DNA of 64,000 nucleotides. Source: Streptomyces sp. AA1529 (GTDB lineage: Bacteria > Actinomycetota > Actinomycetes > Streptomycetales > Streptomycetaceae). The stretch is from assembly GCF_000280905.1 (NCBI RefSeq), contig NZ_ALAP01000048.1, forward strand, positions 62,001 through 126,000, read 5' to 3'. The first letter of the stretch is position 1. Every line of letters starts with the position of its first letter. A model generated the notes under the pieces. That model had not been told where the DNA came from. It did no database searches and saw nothing but the letters and a program-made list of their open reading frames with translations. The position numbers and the translations under genes are program-made. Of the stretch, positions 41,451 through 50,137 are shown in pieces.

Positions 41451-43106
41451 TCACCTGTGCGCATCCGGCTGGGCGTCTGCGTCTGCGTCTGTCTCGGAGG
41501 CGTCCGAGGTGTCGGAGGCTGCGTCCGGGGTGTCGGCGTCGGCGAGGGTGCCGGCTGCAGCGGCCTGCGGGCCGGATGGCTCGGGCGGCGGCGGCAGTGC
41601 GCGCACGAGCGCGTCCAGAGCCGGGGTCCAGGCGTGGTCGGAGGGGGTGGCGTAGCCGACGACCAGGCCGTCCGGTGCGGGCATGGTCGCCGCCGGGTGG
41701 CGGAAGGCGGCCAGCCCGTCCAGCGCGACGCCCTGCCAGGTGGCCGCCTTGACCGCCGAGCGCTCGGTGCCCGGGGGCAGCCGCAGCACGGCGTGCAGCC
41801 CCGCCGAGATGCCGGTGGCGTGCACATGCGGGGCGTGCCGCTCCAGTGCGGTGCGGAGCTGGTCGCGGCGGCGCCGGTAGCGCCGGCGCATGCGGCGGAC
41901 ATGGCGGTCGTAGCCCCCGGAGGTGATCAGGTCGGCCAGGATCAGTTGGTCCAGCACACCTGTCCAGCCCTCCCGTTCGCCCTTGACGGCGAGCACGTCG
42001 TCGACGAGATGGTCGGGCAGCACCATCCAGCCCAGCCGCACCGCGGGGGACAGGCTCTTGCTGGCCGAGCCGAGATAGAGCACCCGGTCGGGGTCGAGCC
42101 CCTGTACGGCGCCCACCGGCTTGCGGTCGTAGCGGAACTCCCCGTCGTAGTCGTCCTCCAGCAGGAGCCCGCCGACGCCGCGGGCCCAGTCGACGATCGC
42201 CGTGCGCCGCTCCGGCTCCAGCGGCCCCCCGGTGGGGAACTGGTGTGCCGGGGTGAGCAGCGCGGTCCGCACTTCCGGGAGAGCCGTCAACTCCTCGACG
42301 CGGGCGCCGCTTTCGTCGAGCGACAGGGGCGTCGTGGCCACCGGCGCGGCGGCCAGCAGTGCCCGGTGGAAGGGCAGGCCGTAGGACTCCACGGCGATCG
42401 GGCCCGGCAGCACCGCGCCGCCGAGCAGCCGCAGCGCGTGGGAGAACCCGGAGCAGATGACGATGCGTTCGGGGCTCGTGCGCACTCCCCGCGCGCGGGC
42501 CAGGTAGTCGGTCAGGGCGCGGCGCAACTCGATGCGGCCCCGCGGGTCGCCCGGCCCGAACGCCTCGTTGGGCGCGGCGCTCACCGCCCGCCGCGCCGAG
42601 GCCAGCCAGGGGCCGCGCGGGAAGGAGGCGTCCTCCGGCCGGCCCTGCCGGAGGTTGTGCGTGGGAGGGGCGGGTTCCGCCGGTCCCGGCGGCTGCCGTC
42701 CGGGGCGGCGGGGCGCGAGCGGCTCAGCGCGGCCGGCCACCCGGGTACCGGAACCCTGCCGGGCGGTGAGCCAGCCTTCGGCGACCAGTTCGCCGTACGC
42801 CTCGGCCACGGTGTTGCGCGCGATGCCGAGGTCGGCGGCGAGGGAGCGGTAGGGCGGCAGGCGGGTCCCGGGGGCGAGCCGGCCGGACCGCACCGCCTCC
42901 CGCAGGGCGTCCATGAGCACGGTGCGGCGCCCACCCGCGGCCGCCAGTTCCACGTGCAGGTCCTGCCCGAGCACCTCCGCCGCCCCGGACGCCGCCGGTT
43001 CCGCGCCCGGGTCCGGTTCCGCGCCCGGGTCCGGTTTCGTATCCGGTCCCGGTTTCGCGTCCGGGTCCGGCTCCGCATCCGAGGAATTGACCCGTGTTTC
43101 TCCCAT
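41451..43106 (-). CDS. MocR-type GntR/aminotransferase transcription regulator
   Basis: A 551-residue fusion. The N-terminal winged helix (about 65-125) has SGRLAPGTRLPPYRSLAADL and IARNTVAEAYGELVAEGWL, the GntR pattern. The rest is an aminotransferase fold of class I with the PLP lysine in SASKSLSPAVRLGWM and LLEDDYDGEFRY. MocR/PdxR regulators use PLP, and sometimes an amino compound, as effector. Both ends are low-complexity (Asp/Pro and Asp/Ala/Thr). It is divergent from a short operon (AhpD-like protein, MFS pump) with only 46 bases between, so it most likely controls that operon and itself. Confidence 0.87.
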   Translation of the reverse strand: MGETRVNSSDAEPDPDAKPGPDTKPDPGAEPDPGAEPAASGAAEVLGQDLHVELAAAGGRRTVLMDALREAVRSGRLAPGTRLPPYRSLAADLGIARNTVAEAYGELVAEGWLTARQGSGTRVAGRAEPLAPRRPGRQPPGPAEPAPPTHNLRQGRPEDASFPRGPWLASARRAVSAAPNEAFGPGDPRGRIELRRALTDYLARARGVRTSPERIVICSGFSHALRLLGGAVLPGPIAVESYGLPFHRALLAAAPVATTPLSLDESGARVEELTALPEVRTALLTPAHQFPTGGPLEPERRTAIVDWARGVGGLLLEDDYDGEFRYDRKPVGAVQGLDPDRVLYLGSASKSLSPAVRLGWMVLPDHLVDDVLAVKGEREGWTGVLDQLILADLITSGGYDRHVRRMRRRYRRRRDQLRTALERHAPHVHATGISAGLHAVLRLPPGTERSAVKAATWQGVALDGLAAFRHPAATMPAPDGLVVGYATPSDHAWTPALDALVRALPPPPEPSGPQAAAAGTLADADTPDAASDTSDASETDADADAQPDAHR

Positions 43107-43152
43107 GGAATTGCACCCTACAGCCGGTCATTCGGACTTCTAGGTTCGAGGC
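43107..43152. promoter_or_regulatory. Divergent control region, MocR/AhpD-like
   Basis: A 46-bp gap. On the plus strand TAGGTT (43141-43146) is a good -10 placed 6 bases before the ATG at 43153, so the plus-strand mRNA may be leaderless. The MocR operator must be in or near this gap. Confidence 0.5.
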
Positions 43153-43641
43153 ATGACGACGAACGAGAACACCGCTCCCACCACCCCGCGACTGAACTTC
43201 GCCAAGAGCGCCCCGAAGGCGTTCAAGGCCCTGATCGGTCTCGACGCCGCCGCACGTGAGCACCTCGACCCGGCGCTGGTCGAACTGGTCCAGATCCGTG
43301 CCTCGCAGCTCAACGGCTGCGCGTACTGCCTCCACATGCACACGTCGGACGCCCGCGGGGCGGGCGAGAGCGAGGAGCGGCTGCACATGGTCGCCGTGTG
43401 GCGGGAGGCCGCGCACTTCTTCACCGCGCGGGAGCAGGCGGCCCTGGCCCTCGCCGAGGCGGTCACCCGGGTCTCCGACGCCGGGGTGCCGGACGCGGCC
43501 TACGACGGGGCGGCCCGCCACTTCGACGAGTCGGAGCTGGCCGCGCTGCTGGCCCTCACCTTCGCCATCAACACCTGGAACCGGGTCGCGCTCGCCACCG
43601 CCAAGGTCGCCGGCACGGACGAGCGGGCGGCGCGCCGATGA
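43153..43641 (+). CDS. Carboxymuconolactone decarboxylase/AhpD-like protein
   Basis: A 162-residue helical protein with the AhpD redox motif Cys-x2-Cys-x3-His in NGCAYCLHMHT. In AhpD the two cysteines reduce partner peroxiredoxins; in many homologues the activity is not known. The surrounding sequence (EHLDPALVELVQIRASQLNG) is that of the family. It is coupled by an ATGA overlap to an MFS pump, suggesting a detoxification pair, under the divergent MocR regulator. Confidence 0.85.
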   Translation: MTTNENTAPTTPRLNFAKSAPKAFKALIGLDAAAREHLDPALVELVQIRASQLNGCAYCLHMHTSDARGAGESEERLHMVAVWREAAHFFTAREQAALALAEAVTRVSDAGVPDAAYDGAARHFDESELAALLALTFAINTWNRVALATAKVAGTDERAARR

Positions 43642-45086
43642 ACCCCGCCGCGGCGCGGGCGGGCCGGCCGGGCCGCATCCTGGCTCTGCTGGCCCTCGCC
43701 CAGCTCATCGTCGCCCTGGACTACAACATCGTGTACATGGCGCTGCCGCGGATCGGCACCGGCCTGGGGTTCACGCCGGGCGGCCTGCAATGGGTGGTGA
43801 GCGCCTACGCCGTCGCCTTCGGCGGGTTCCTGCTGCTCGGCGGCCGGGCCTGCGACCTGTTCGGCCCCCGGCGGATGTTCGTCCTCGGCCTCCTGCTCTA
43901 CGGTGCTGCGTCCCTGGCCGGCGGGCTGGCCGGCGGCCCGGGTCTGCTGCTCGCGGCGCGCGCGGGGCAGGGGATCGGGGGCGCGTTCCTCTTCCCCGCG
44001 ACCCTCACCCTGGTCGGCACGCTCTTCGCCGAGGGCAGGGAACGCAACCGGGCGTTCTCGGTCTGGGGAGCGGCGGGCGGCAGCGGCCTGATCCTGGGCG
44101 CCCTGCTGGGCGGACTGCTCACCGAGGTCCTCGGCTGGCGGGCGGTGTTCTACGTCAACGTCCCGCTCGCCGCTGCGGCGCTGGTCGCCGCGTACCGGCT
44201 CATCGCCCCGGACCCGGCGGGTGCCGCTCGGGGCGGCCGGCTGGACATGCCCGGCGCCCTCACCTCGACCCTGGGCGTCACCGCGGTGGTGCTCGCCCTG
44301 GTGCAGGGCCCGGAGTCGGGCTGGTCCGCGCCGTCGGTGCAGGCCACCGCGGCCCTCGGCGCCGTCCTGCTCGCCGGGTTCCTCCTCCGGCAGTGGCGCG
44401 GCCGGGCCCCGCTGATGCCGCTGCACCTGCTGCGCGACCGCGACCTGAGCACCGGGGTGGCCGTCACCTTCCTCTTCATGGGGACGATCGGCAGCCTGGT
44501 CTACTTCCTGACCGTCTACTTCCAGGAGGTGCACGGATACGGCCCGCTGAGGACGGCGCTGGCCTATCTCGTGCCGATGCTGGCCGTCGCGGCCGGTTCG
44601 CTGCTGGCCGGGCGGATCGCCACCCGGTTCGGGATGCGGGCCGCGATGGTGGGAGGGCTCGCGGTGGCCGCCGCGGGGGCGGCGGCGGTCGGGCTGACGA
44701 TGGCGGAGGACGCCTCGTACGCGGCGACGGTGCCCGGGCTGGTGGTGCTGGGCCTCGGGCAGGGTGCGAGCTACACCCTGATGTTCGGTGCCGCTGCCGC
44801 CGGGGTGGACGGGCGGAACGTGGGCGTCGCGTCCGGGATGGCGTCCACCACCCAGCAGGTGGGCGCCGCCGTCGGGCTGGCCCTGCTGGTCGCGGTGGCC
44901 GCGGGCTCGGGGGCGTCCCGGGCCGACGGCCTGCGCCATGCCGTCCTGCTGGCCGCGCTGGGTGCGGGCAGCACCGCCCTGATCGCCCTGCGCTTCCGCC
45001 GCCCCCGCGCGGCCGGGACGGGGTCCGCGGGCGCCGCCGGGTCCGCCCGCGTGGAGCGGCCCCAGGCGGAACCGGCGGGCGGGTGA
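43638..45086 (+). CDS. MFS drug transporter, 14-helix type
   Basis: A 482-residue exporter of the DHA2-like group. The first helix has ALDYNIVYMALPRI, the usual D-N motif at this place, followed by LQWVVSAYAVAFGGFLLLGG. Motif C appears as AAGGSGLILGALLGGLL, and about 14 hydrophobic segments can be counted. The substrate is likely a small toxic compound or antibiotic, by family only. The start overlaps the AhpD-like gene stop. Confidence 0.88.
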   Translation: MNPAAARAGRPGRILALLALAQLIVALDYNIVYMALPRIGTGLGFTPGGLQWVVSAYAVAFGGFLLLGGRACDLFGPRRMFVLGLLLYGAASLAGGLAGGPGLLLAARAGQGIGGAFLFPATLTLVGTLFAEGRERNRAFSVWGAAGGSGLILGALLGGLLTEVLGWRAVFYVNVPLAAAALVAAYRLIAPDPAGAARGGRLDMPGALTSTLGVTAVVLALVQGPESGWSAPSVQATAALGAVLLAGFLLRQWRGRAPLMPLHLLRDRDLSTGVAVTFLFMGTIGSLVYFLTVYFQEVHGYGPLRTALAYLVPMLAVAAGSLLAGRIATRFGMRAAMVGGLAVAAAGAAAVGLTMAEDASYAATVPGLVVLGLGQGASYTLMFGAAAAGVDGRNVGVASGMASTTQQVGAAVGLALLVAVAAGSGASRADGLRHAVLLAALGAGSTALIALRFRRPRAAGTGSAGAAGSARVERPQAEPAGG

Positions 45087-45162
45087 GCCGGGCGGGTGAG
45101 CCGCGCCTCCCGGGCCTCCTCGCCGCGCACAGTCCTGCCGGTCGTACGGAGTCCCTCGGGCC

Positions 45163-45202
45163 GCGCGACGGCCACCCCGGGCGCCGGGGGTGGCCGTCGC
45201 GC
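45163..45202. terminator. Bidirectional terminator
   Basis: Perfect 16-bp stem (45163-45178 with 45187-45202, core GCGCGACGGCCACCCC) with an 8-base loop in the 173-bp gap between convergent genes. Confidence 0.85.
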
Positions 45203-45259
45203 CGTCCTGCCCCGCACCGGTCCTGCCCCCCCGGTCCTGCGCCGTCCCGCTGCCGTCCC

Positions 45260-47494
45260 TCAGCGGCGGCTCTCCGGGGCCGGGCGGGTCGCCCGGGCCA
45301 GCACCTCGTCGCGGTCGGCGTGCAGGGCCTCGCGGAAGAGCGCCTCGTACTCCGCGTCGCCGAGCCGGGCCCGGGCCGCGGCCTGCCCCTCGTCCCGCAG
45401 CGGGGCCACCTCGGGGGTGCCGCGCTGCGGGTGGCCCACGATCTCCCAGTGCTGTGCGGCGGCGCCGTAGGCGAGCGCGGCCCGCTCCGGCTCGCCCTCC
45501 CGTGCGTGGGCGGCGGCCAGCAGCTCCAGTCCGAGGGCGATGCCGAAGCGGTCCCCGATGCGGCGCTTCGCGTCGAGCATGTCCCGCGCGTGGGCGCCCG
45601 CCGGGCCCGGCCGGTCCTCGAAGAGCGCGATCAGCGCCAACTGGTAGTCGGTGTACGAGCGGGTCCAGTACTCCCCGAGCCGTACACACTCCCGGCGCAG
45701 GGCCTCGGCCTCGCGGCGGGCCTCCTTGAGCCGGCCGGCGCCGGTGAGCGCGAACAGCCGGGCCAGCCGGCACAGGGTGCTGCCGAAGGCGGGCTCCGGC
45801 GCCCGGCCGGTGTCGCGCAGTGCCGCGTCGGCCGTCGCCAGGGCCGCCAGCGGGCGTCCGGCCAGCAGCGCGGCGAGTGCCTCCAGATAGGCGGCCCCGC
45901 GCAGTCCTTCCTCGTTCCGGGCGAGGGCGGCCTCCTGCCGGGTCAGCTCGGCGAGGGAGCGGCCCGCCTCGTGGTCCCCGTGGAGCACGCGGGCCAGGCC
46001 CAGCGACCACAGGCCGCGCGTCCGGGCCTCGCTCGACCCCTCGGTGCAGGCCAGCGCCAGCTCCAGATAGTGGTGGGTCTCGTAGAGGTGGCCGCAGCAC
46101 ACCCAGAAGAAGGCCACGTTCCCGGCCAGCTCCAGGGCCGCGGCCGGGTCGGTGCCCAGCAGGAACCGCAGCGCCTCGCGCATGTCGTGGTACAGCTCCT
46201 CGATCCGCTCGTACCACGCCTGCTGGCGCGCCCCGGGCCACTCGGTGCGGGCCTGTCGCGACAGCTCCACGAGCGCGGCGGCGTGCCGGGTGGCCAGCTG
46301 CTCGGTCTCGCCCAGTTCCCGCAGCCACATCCGGCCGTACTCGCGGATGCTGTCCAGCAGCCGGTAGCGGCCCCCCTCGACGGTGACGACCGACTTGTTC
46401 ACCAGACCGGCCAGGCAGGAGCGCAGCTCCCCGGGGGTCAAGGGGCCGCCGCTGCACACCTGTTCGGCGAGCCCGCCGTCGAACCCGGCGGGGAAGACCG
46501 TCAGCCGGGCCCACAGCAGGCGCTCGGTGGGGCGGCACAGTTCGTGGCTCCAGCCGACGGCCGTCCGCACGGCGCTGTGCCGTGCGGGCCGCCGGAGTTC
46601 CTCGCCCGGTCCGGACGGCCCGGGTACGGACAGTCCGGACCGGGTGCCGCTCGACGGAACGCCGCCGGGCGGGCTGCCGCCGTCCGGCCCCGGACCGGCG
46701 CCGGACGGCCCGGGTTCCGCTCCACCCGGGCCGGAGGCCGCTCCCGGACCGGATCGGCCGGGGTCGTCGAGCAGATCCAGCCCGGAGCGGATCCGGTCCG
46801 AGGTCTCGGCCAGCGTGTGGTGGCGCAACTGCGCCGCCGCCAGCTCCAGGGCGAGCGGCACGCCGTCCAGCCGGGCGCACAGCCCCGCGGCCAGCCGCTG
46901 TTCGGAGACCTCGCGCAGCGGTCTGCCGACCGCCTCGGCGCGCTGTCGGAAGAGGGCGACGGCCTCGGTACCGGGTGCCAGCGGCGGTACGGGCAGCACG
47001 GCCTCGCGGATGGCACCCAGCGGCTCCCTGCTGGTGGTCAGCACGGTCAGATGCGGGCAGGCGGTCAGCAGTTCGCCGACCAGATGGCGGCAGGACGGGA
47101 CGAGGTGCTCGCACGAGTCGAGGACGAGCAGCACGGCGCGGTCCGCGACCCAGCCGCACAGGGCGTCCAGCGGCATCCGGGGCGTGTGGTCGGAGAGGCC
47201 GAGTGCGTCGGCCACGGTGGCGGCGAGGAGTTCGTCGCTCCGCAGCGGCCACAGGTCGGCCCAGTAGATGCTCCCGGCTCCGGGAGGTGCGGTGCCCAGC
47301 GCGTGCAGGGCGAGCCGGGACTTCCCCACTCCGGCGCCGCCGACGAGGGTCACCAGTCGCTGCTCCCTGAGCGCTTCGGCCAGCCGCGCCAGTTCGGCGG
47401 CCCTGCCGACGAAGGACGTGGTCTCCTCGGGGATGTTCTGCTGCACGGGACCAGTCTTCCTGCCGACCGGCCGGTAGTCCGCCACTTCGGACAT
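45260..47494 (-). CDS. STAND-type ATPase/TPR regulator lacking a DNA-binding domain
   Basis: A 744-residue protein resembling the ATPase part of AfsR/LuxR-type regulators. It opens with NIPEETTSFVGRAAELARL, Walker A GGAGVGKSRLALHAL and Walker B LLVLDSCEHLV, then LTTSREPLG and LPLALELAAAQLR-like motifs (here VPLALELAAAQLRHH). The C-terminal half (about 450-730) is helical repeat of TPR type with many Ala, Glu and Arg. No helix-turn-helix is visible at either end, unlike classical members, so it may act through partners. A Pro/Gly/Ser insertion (about 265-320) interrupts the ATPase region. The ATG at 47494 follows GGGAGA; the frame is open 13 codons more (TTG 47533). Confidence 0.78.
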   Translation of the reverse strand: MSEVADYRPVGRKTGPVQQNIPEETTSFVGRAAELARLAEALREQRLVTLVGGAGVGKSRLALHALGTAPPGAGSIYWADLWPLRSDELLAATVADALGLSDHTPRMPLDALCGWVADRAVLLVLDSCEHLVPSCRHLVGELLTACPHLTVLTTSREPLGAIREAVLPVPPLAPGTEAVALFRQRAEAVGRPLREVSEQRLAAGLCARLDGVPLALELAAAQLRHHTLAETSDRIRSGLDLLDDPGRSGPGAASGPGGAEPGPSGAGPGPDGGSPPGGVPSSGTRSGLSVPGPSGPGEELRRPARHSAVRTAVGWSHELCRPTERLLWARLTVFPAGFDGGLAEQVCSGGPLTPGELRSCLAGLVNKSVVTVEGGRYRLLDSIREYGRMWLRELGETEQLATRHAAALVELSRQARTEWPGARQQAWYERIEELYHDMREALRFLLGTDPAAALELAGNVAFFWVCCGHLYETHHYLELALACTEGSSEARTRGLWSLGLARVLHGDHEAGRSLAELTRQEAALARNEEGLRGAAYLEALAALLAGRPLAALATADAALRDTGRAPEPAFGSTLCRLARLFALTGAGRLKEARREAEALRRECVRLGEYWTRSYTDYQLALIALFEDRPGPAGAHARDMLDAKRRIGDRFGIALGLELLAAAHAREGEPERAALAYGAAAQHWEIVGHPQRGTPEVAPLRDEGQAAARARLGDAEYEALFREALHADRDEVLARATRPAPESRR

Positions 47495-47557
47495 TCTCCC
47501 GGATGCGGAGGACTCGTGAGAGTGAAGCGTCAACTCGCAAGCAGAATTGGGTTTTTA

Positions 47558-47571
47558 CACTCGTTCGAGTG
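47558..47571. promoter_or_regulatory. Palindromic operator candidate
   Basis: CACTCG-TT-CGAGTG, 6-bp arms, in the divergent gap between the ATPase regulator and the STAS gene. Confidence 0.5.
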
Positions 47572-47580
47572 ACGATGCAG

Positions 47581-47599
47581 GGGTGGCGCAGCGCCACCC
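47581..47599. repeat. 9-bp inverted repeat with one-base centre
   Basis: GGGTGGCGC-A-GCGCCACCC, upstream of the STAS gene. Too tight to form an RNA hairpin, so more likely a protein-binding dyad. Confidence 0.6.
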
Positions 47600-47673
47600 C
47601 CAGGGGCCCTGCCTATGCTTACGGGCCGATTTCCTGGACTCCTACGGTCACAAGGTCATACGTGAGGGCACCG

Positions 47674-48231
47674 ATGGCAGCGCACCCGGACGCGAGCGGC
47701 AGCAGGCTGTCCTCCACCGCACCAGAGCAGCCCTGGGCCACCGCCGAACAGCCCTGCGGGTACGGGGCCGACAGCCCGGGCGAGGGCGAGGAGACTCCGG
47801 CGGGCACGGTGCTGACCCGCGCCGAGCACGGCCGCAGCGTGGTGGAACTGCACGGGGAGATCGACCTGGCCGTGGTGCTGGCCACCACGCCCCGGCTCTA
47901 CGCCCTCACCGCCGCCCCCGCCCCGCAGCTCGTCGCCGATCTGCGGCCGGTCACCTTCATCGACTGCAGCGGACTGGCCCTTCTCGTGGACATCCGCGCC
48001 CGGGCACTGGCGAGCGGCGGCGCCTTCACCCTGGTGTGCGCCGACCCGCGGGTGCTGCGGCTGCTGCGGATCACCGGACTGGAGGACATCCTGGTGCCCG
48101 TGCCGGCACCGCAGGCCCTGCCGGAGCAGCCGGACCGGGACACGGCGAACGCAGCGGACACGGACGGCGGCGGGACGGACGGCGCGGCCGGTCCGGGCGG
48201 AGCGGACGCGGCCGGCGGCCGGGAGAGCTGA
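47674..48231 (+). CDS. STAS-domain anti-sigma factor antagonist
   Basis: A 185-residue protein with a STAS domain (about 50-145). The strand VVELHGEIDLAVV and the phosphorylation-site loop FIDCSGLALLVDIR are present, with the serine that partner switch kinases of the RsbW type phosphorylate. When unphosphorylated, such proteins bind an anti-sigma kinase and free the sigma factor. N- and C-terminal tails are disordered. The ATG at 47674 follows GAGGG. No RsbW-like kinase is beside it, so its partner is elsewhere. Confidence 0.85.
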   Translation: MAAHPDASGSRLSSTAPEQPWATAEQPCGYGADSPGEGEETPAGTVLTRAEHGRSVVELHGEIDLAVVLATTPRLYALTAAPAPQLVADLRPVTFIDCSGLALLVDIRARALASGGAFTLVCADPRVLRLLRITGLEDILVPVPAPQALPEQPDRDTANAADTDGGGTDGAAGPGGADAAGGRES

Positions 48232-48521
48232 CTCCCCCCGCACCTCACCCGATCGGAGTACCCGCGTGCCCCGCGGTGAGGGCCCGGCCGCAAGGCGCCC
48301 GCGCCGGCCGGGCGCCCGCGCCACAGACGCTCCGCGCGCCGACGAGCCGTCGCGGCGAGGTCCGTCGCGGCGAGACGGGTCGGCCCGGTCGGCCCGGACC
48401 GGGTCGCGGACTCCGCGTCGGCGGGGTGCCGCACCCTGCCGGCAGCCCGCGCCCTCGACGACGGTGCGCACAGCCGAGGGCGGCGCCACCGACGGTCGCG
48501 GCGCCGGCCCTCGGAGGCGGG

Positions 48522-49265
48522 CTACTGCTTGTCGCGGCCCTCGGACTCCGCGTCGTCCTGCTTGGCCCGGACCTCCGGGTCCAGCTCGCTCCCGTCACTC
48601 CCGCTGCTCTCGGCGGGAGAGCCGTTCACGCTGGAGAGCGAGCCGCGGTCGCCGACCTCGGTCGCGGCCGGCGGCTCCACCAGCCAGTCCGGGTTCGCCT
48701 GCCGGTCCCACCAGCGCCAGGCGGCGTAGGCGCCGCCCGCCAGCAGCCCGATCAGACCGGCGCGCCGCACGAACCGGCCGGCGCGCGAGCGCCTGTGGCG
48801 GCGACGGGTGAGCTTCTCGATCTCCTCGGCCGTCACCTGGCCGCGCAGCGCGGCCACCGCGGCGGCCCCGCGCTGCGCCGCTTCCTCACGGGCCGGACCG
48901 GCGGCCGCGCGGGCCTCCGTCATCGCCGTCTCCAGGCGCGGACCCGCATAGGCGGCCGCCCGGCGGGCCGCCTCCCTGGTGTGCTCGGCCGCGCGGCCCG
49001 CGGTCCTGTCGACCTCGGGAGGGAGGGCGTCCAGAGCCTGTGCGACCCGGGGGCCGACGTAGTGTTCGTATCCTTCGCGGGCGGAGTGGCGAGCCTGCTC
49101 GGCGGCCTTGGAGACCTTCGGCCCGAGCCGCGCACCCGCCTCATGGGCATAGCGCGCCGCGGTGTCCTTGGCTTGGCCCGCGTGGGGCTTCACCACTTCC
49201 GCGGCGTGGCGCACGCTCTCCTTGGCCGTGCCGGTCGCAGCGCGCACGCTCTTCTTGGCGGTCAC
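48522..49265 (-). CDS. DUF5324 family membrane-associated protein
   Basis: A 247-residue protein. The first 140 residues form amphipathic helices rich in Ala, Arg and Glu with a loose 11-residue rhythm, like stress or LEA-type proteins. A short hydrophobic helix follows at about 167-187 (FVRRAGLIGLLAGGAYAAW), then an acidic tail. GTG 49265 is chosen because AGGAGGAGG precedes it by 4 bases; the ATG at 49289 has none. Function unknown. The 290-bp gap to the STAS gene (48232-48521) holds nothing I recognise. Confidence 0.75.
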   Translation of the reverse strand: MTAKKSVRAATGTAKESVRHAAEVVKPHAGQAKDTAARYAHEAGARLGPKVSKAAEQARHSAREGYEHYVGPRVAQALDALPPEVDRTAGRAAEHTREAARRAAAYAGPRLETAMTEARAAAGPAREEAAQRGAAAVAALRGQVTAEEIEKLTRRRHRRSRAGRFVRRAGLIGLLAGGAYAAWRWWDRQANPDWLVEPPAATEVGDRGSLSSVNGSPAESSGSDGSELDPEVRAKQDDAESEGRDKQ

Positions 49266-49468
49266 GGTTCCTCCTCCTCGGTGGCTCATGACTCACGTGG
49301 CAGTCTCTCCGACAACGGAGGACAGGAAGTCGTTTTCCACCTGTTTCGAAGATCATGCCTGCCGGTGCTCCGCCCCGCTCTCCCGGTCGGGCATCCGGGT
49401 CAGCCACCGTTCCCCGGCGTCCGTGGGAGGATCGAGGCGAGACAATGCAGGCAGATGGAAGGTAGACC

Positions 49469-49996
49469 GTGGCCGAGCAACTCCACGCCACCCTGAAGAC
49501 CAACCACGGCGACATCCGCGTTCAGCTCTTCCCGAACCATGCGCCCAAGACGGTCAAGAACTTCGTCGAGCTCGCCGAGGGCTCCCGCGAATGGACGCAC
49601 CCGGAGACGGGTGAGAAGACCACAGCGAAGCTGTACGACGGCACCGTCTTCCACCGTGTGATCAGCGGTTTCATGATCCAGGGCGGGGACCCGCTGGGCA
49701 ACGGCACCGGCGGTCCCGGATACGAGTTCGGCGACGAGATCCACCCCGACCTCGCCTTCACCAAGCCGTACCTGCTGGCCATGGCCAACGCGGGCCCGGG
49801 CACCAACGGCTCGCAGTTCTTCGTCACCGTCGGTGCGACGACCTGGCTGACGGGCAAGCACACCATCTTCGGCGAGGTCGCGGACCAGGCCGGACGGGAG
49901 GTCGTGGACAAGATCAGCGGTACGCAGACCAACCCCCGCACCGACCGTCCGCTCAAGGACGTCGTGCTGGAGTCCGTCGTCATCGAGCGGCAGTAG
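49469..49996 (+). CDS. Cyclophilin-type peptidyl-prolyl cis-trans isomerase
   Basis: Accelerates proline isomerisation in folding proteins. The 175-residue protein is a single cytoplasmic cyclophilin domain without signal peptide. The catalytic arginine is in FHRVISGFMIQGGDP and the substrate-binding segment GTNGSQFFVT; the tail has ResGKHTIFGEV-type loop (here GKHTIFGEVADQ). The GTG at 49469 follows GGAAGG. It is followed by a terminator and the rhomboid gene. Confidence 0.95.
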   Translation: MAEQLHATLKTNHGDIRVQLFPNHAPKTVKNFVELAEGSREWTHPETGEKTTAKLYDGTVFHRVISGFMIQGGDPLGNGTGGPGYEFGDEIHPDLAFTKPYLLAMANAGPGTNGSQFFVTVGATTWLTGKHTIFGEVADQAGREVVDKISGTQTNPRTDRPLKDVVLESVVIERQ

Positions 49997-50079
49997 CTCG
50001 CGGCAGGCGGCAGCGGCCGGCAGTCGGCACCGACGGCTCCGTCGGGGGCCGGCGGCGCGAGCGGCTGCGGGAACCACAC

Positions 50080-50113
50080 GCCCCACCCGTCCGTATGTCA
50101 GGGCGGGTGGGGC
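50080..50113 (+). terminator. Terminator after the cyclophilin gene
   Basis: 9-bp perfect stem GCCCCACCC (50080-50088) with GGGTGGGGC (50105-50113), loop of 16 bases, no U-tract. It ends 24 bases before the rhomboid start. Confidence 0.65.
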
Positions 50114-50137
50114 TGGTGCGTACGGGACACTGGAGGG

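Noticed and set aside
43500..47597. Long open frames on both strands over the MFS and STAND genes
   Set aside because: Low-complexity Arg/Pro/Gly translations typical of alternate frames in high-GC DNA.
48232..48521. Small gene between the STAS and DUF5324 genes
   Set aside because: Only GC-rich alternate frames without ribosome-binding site or motif; convergent spacer is the simpler view.
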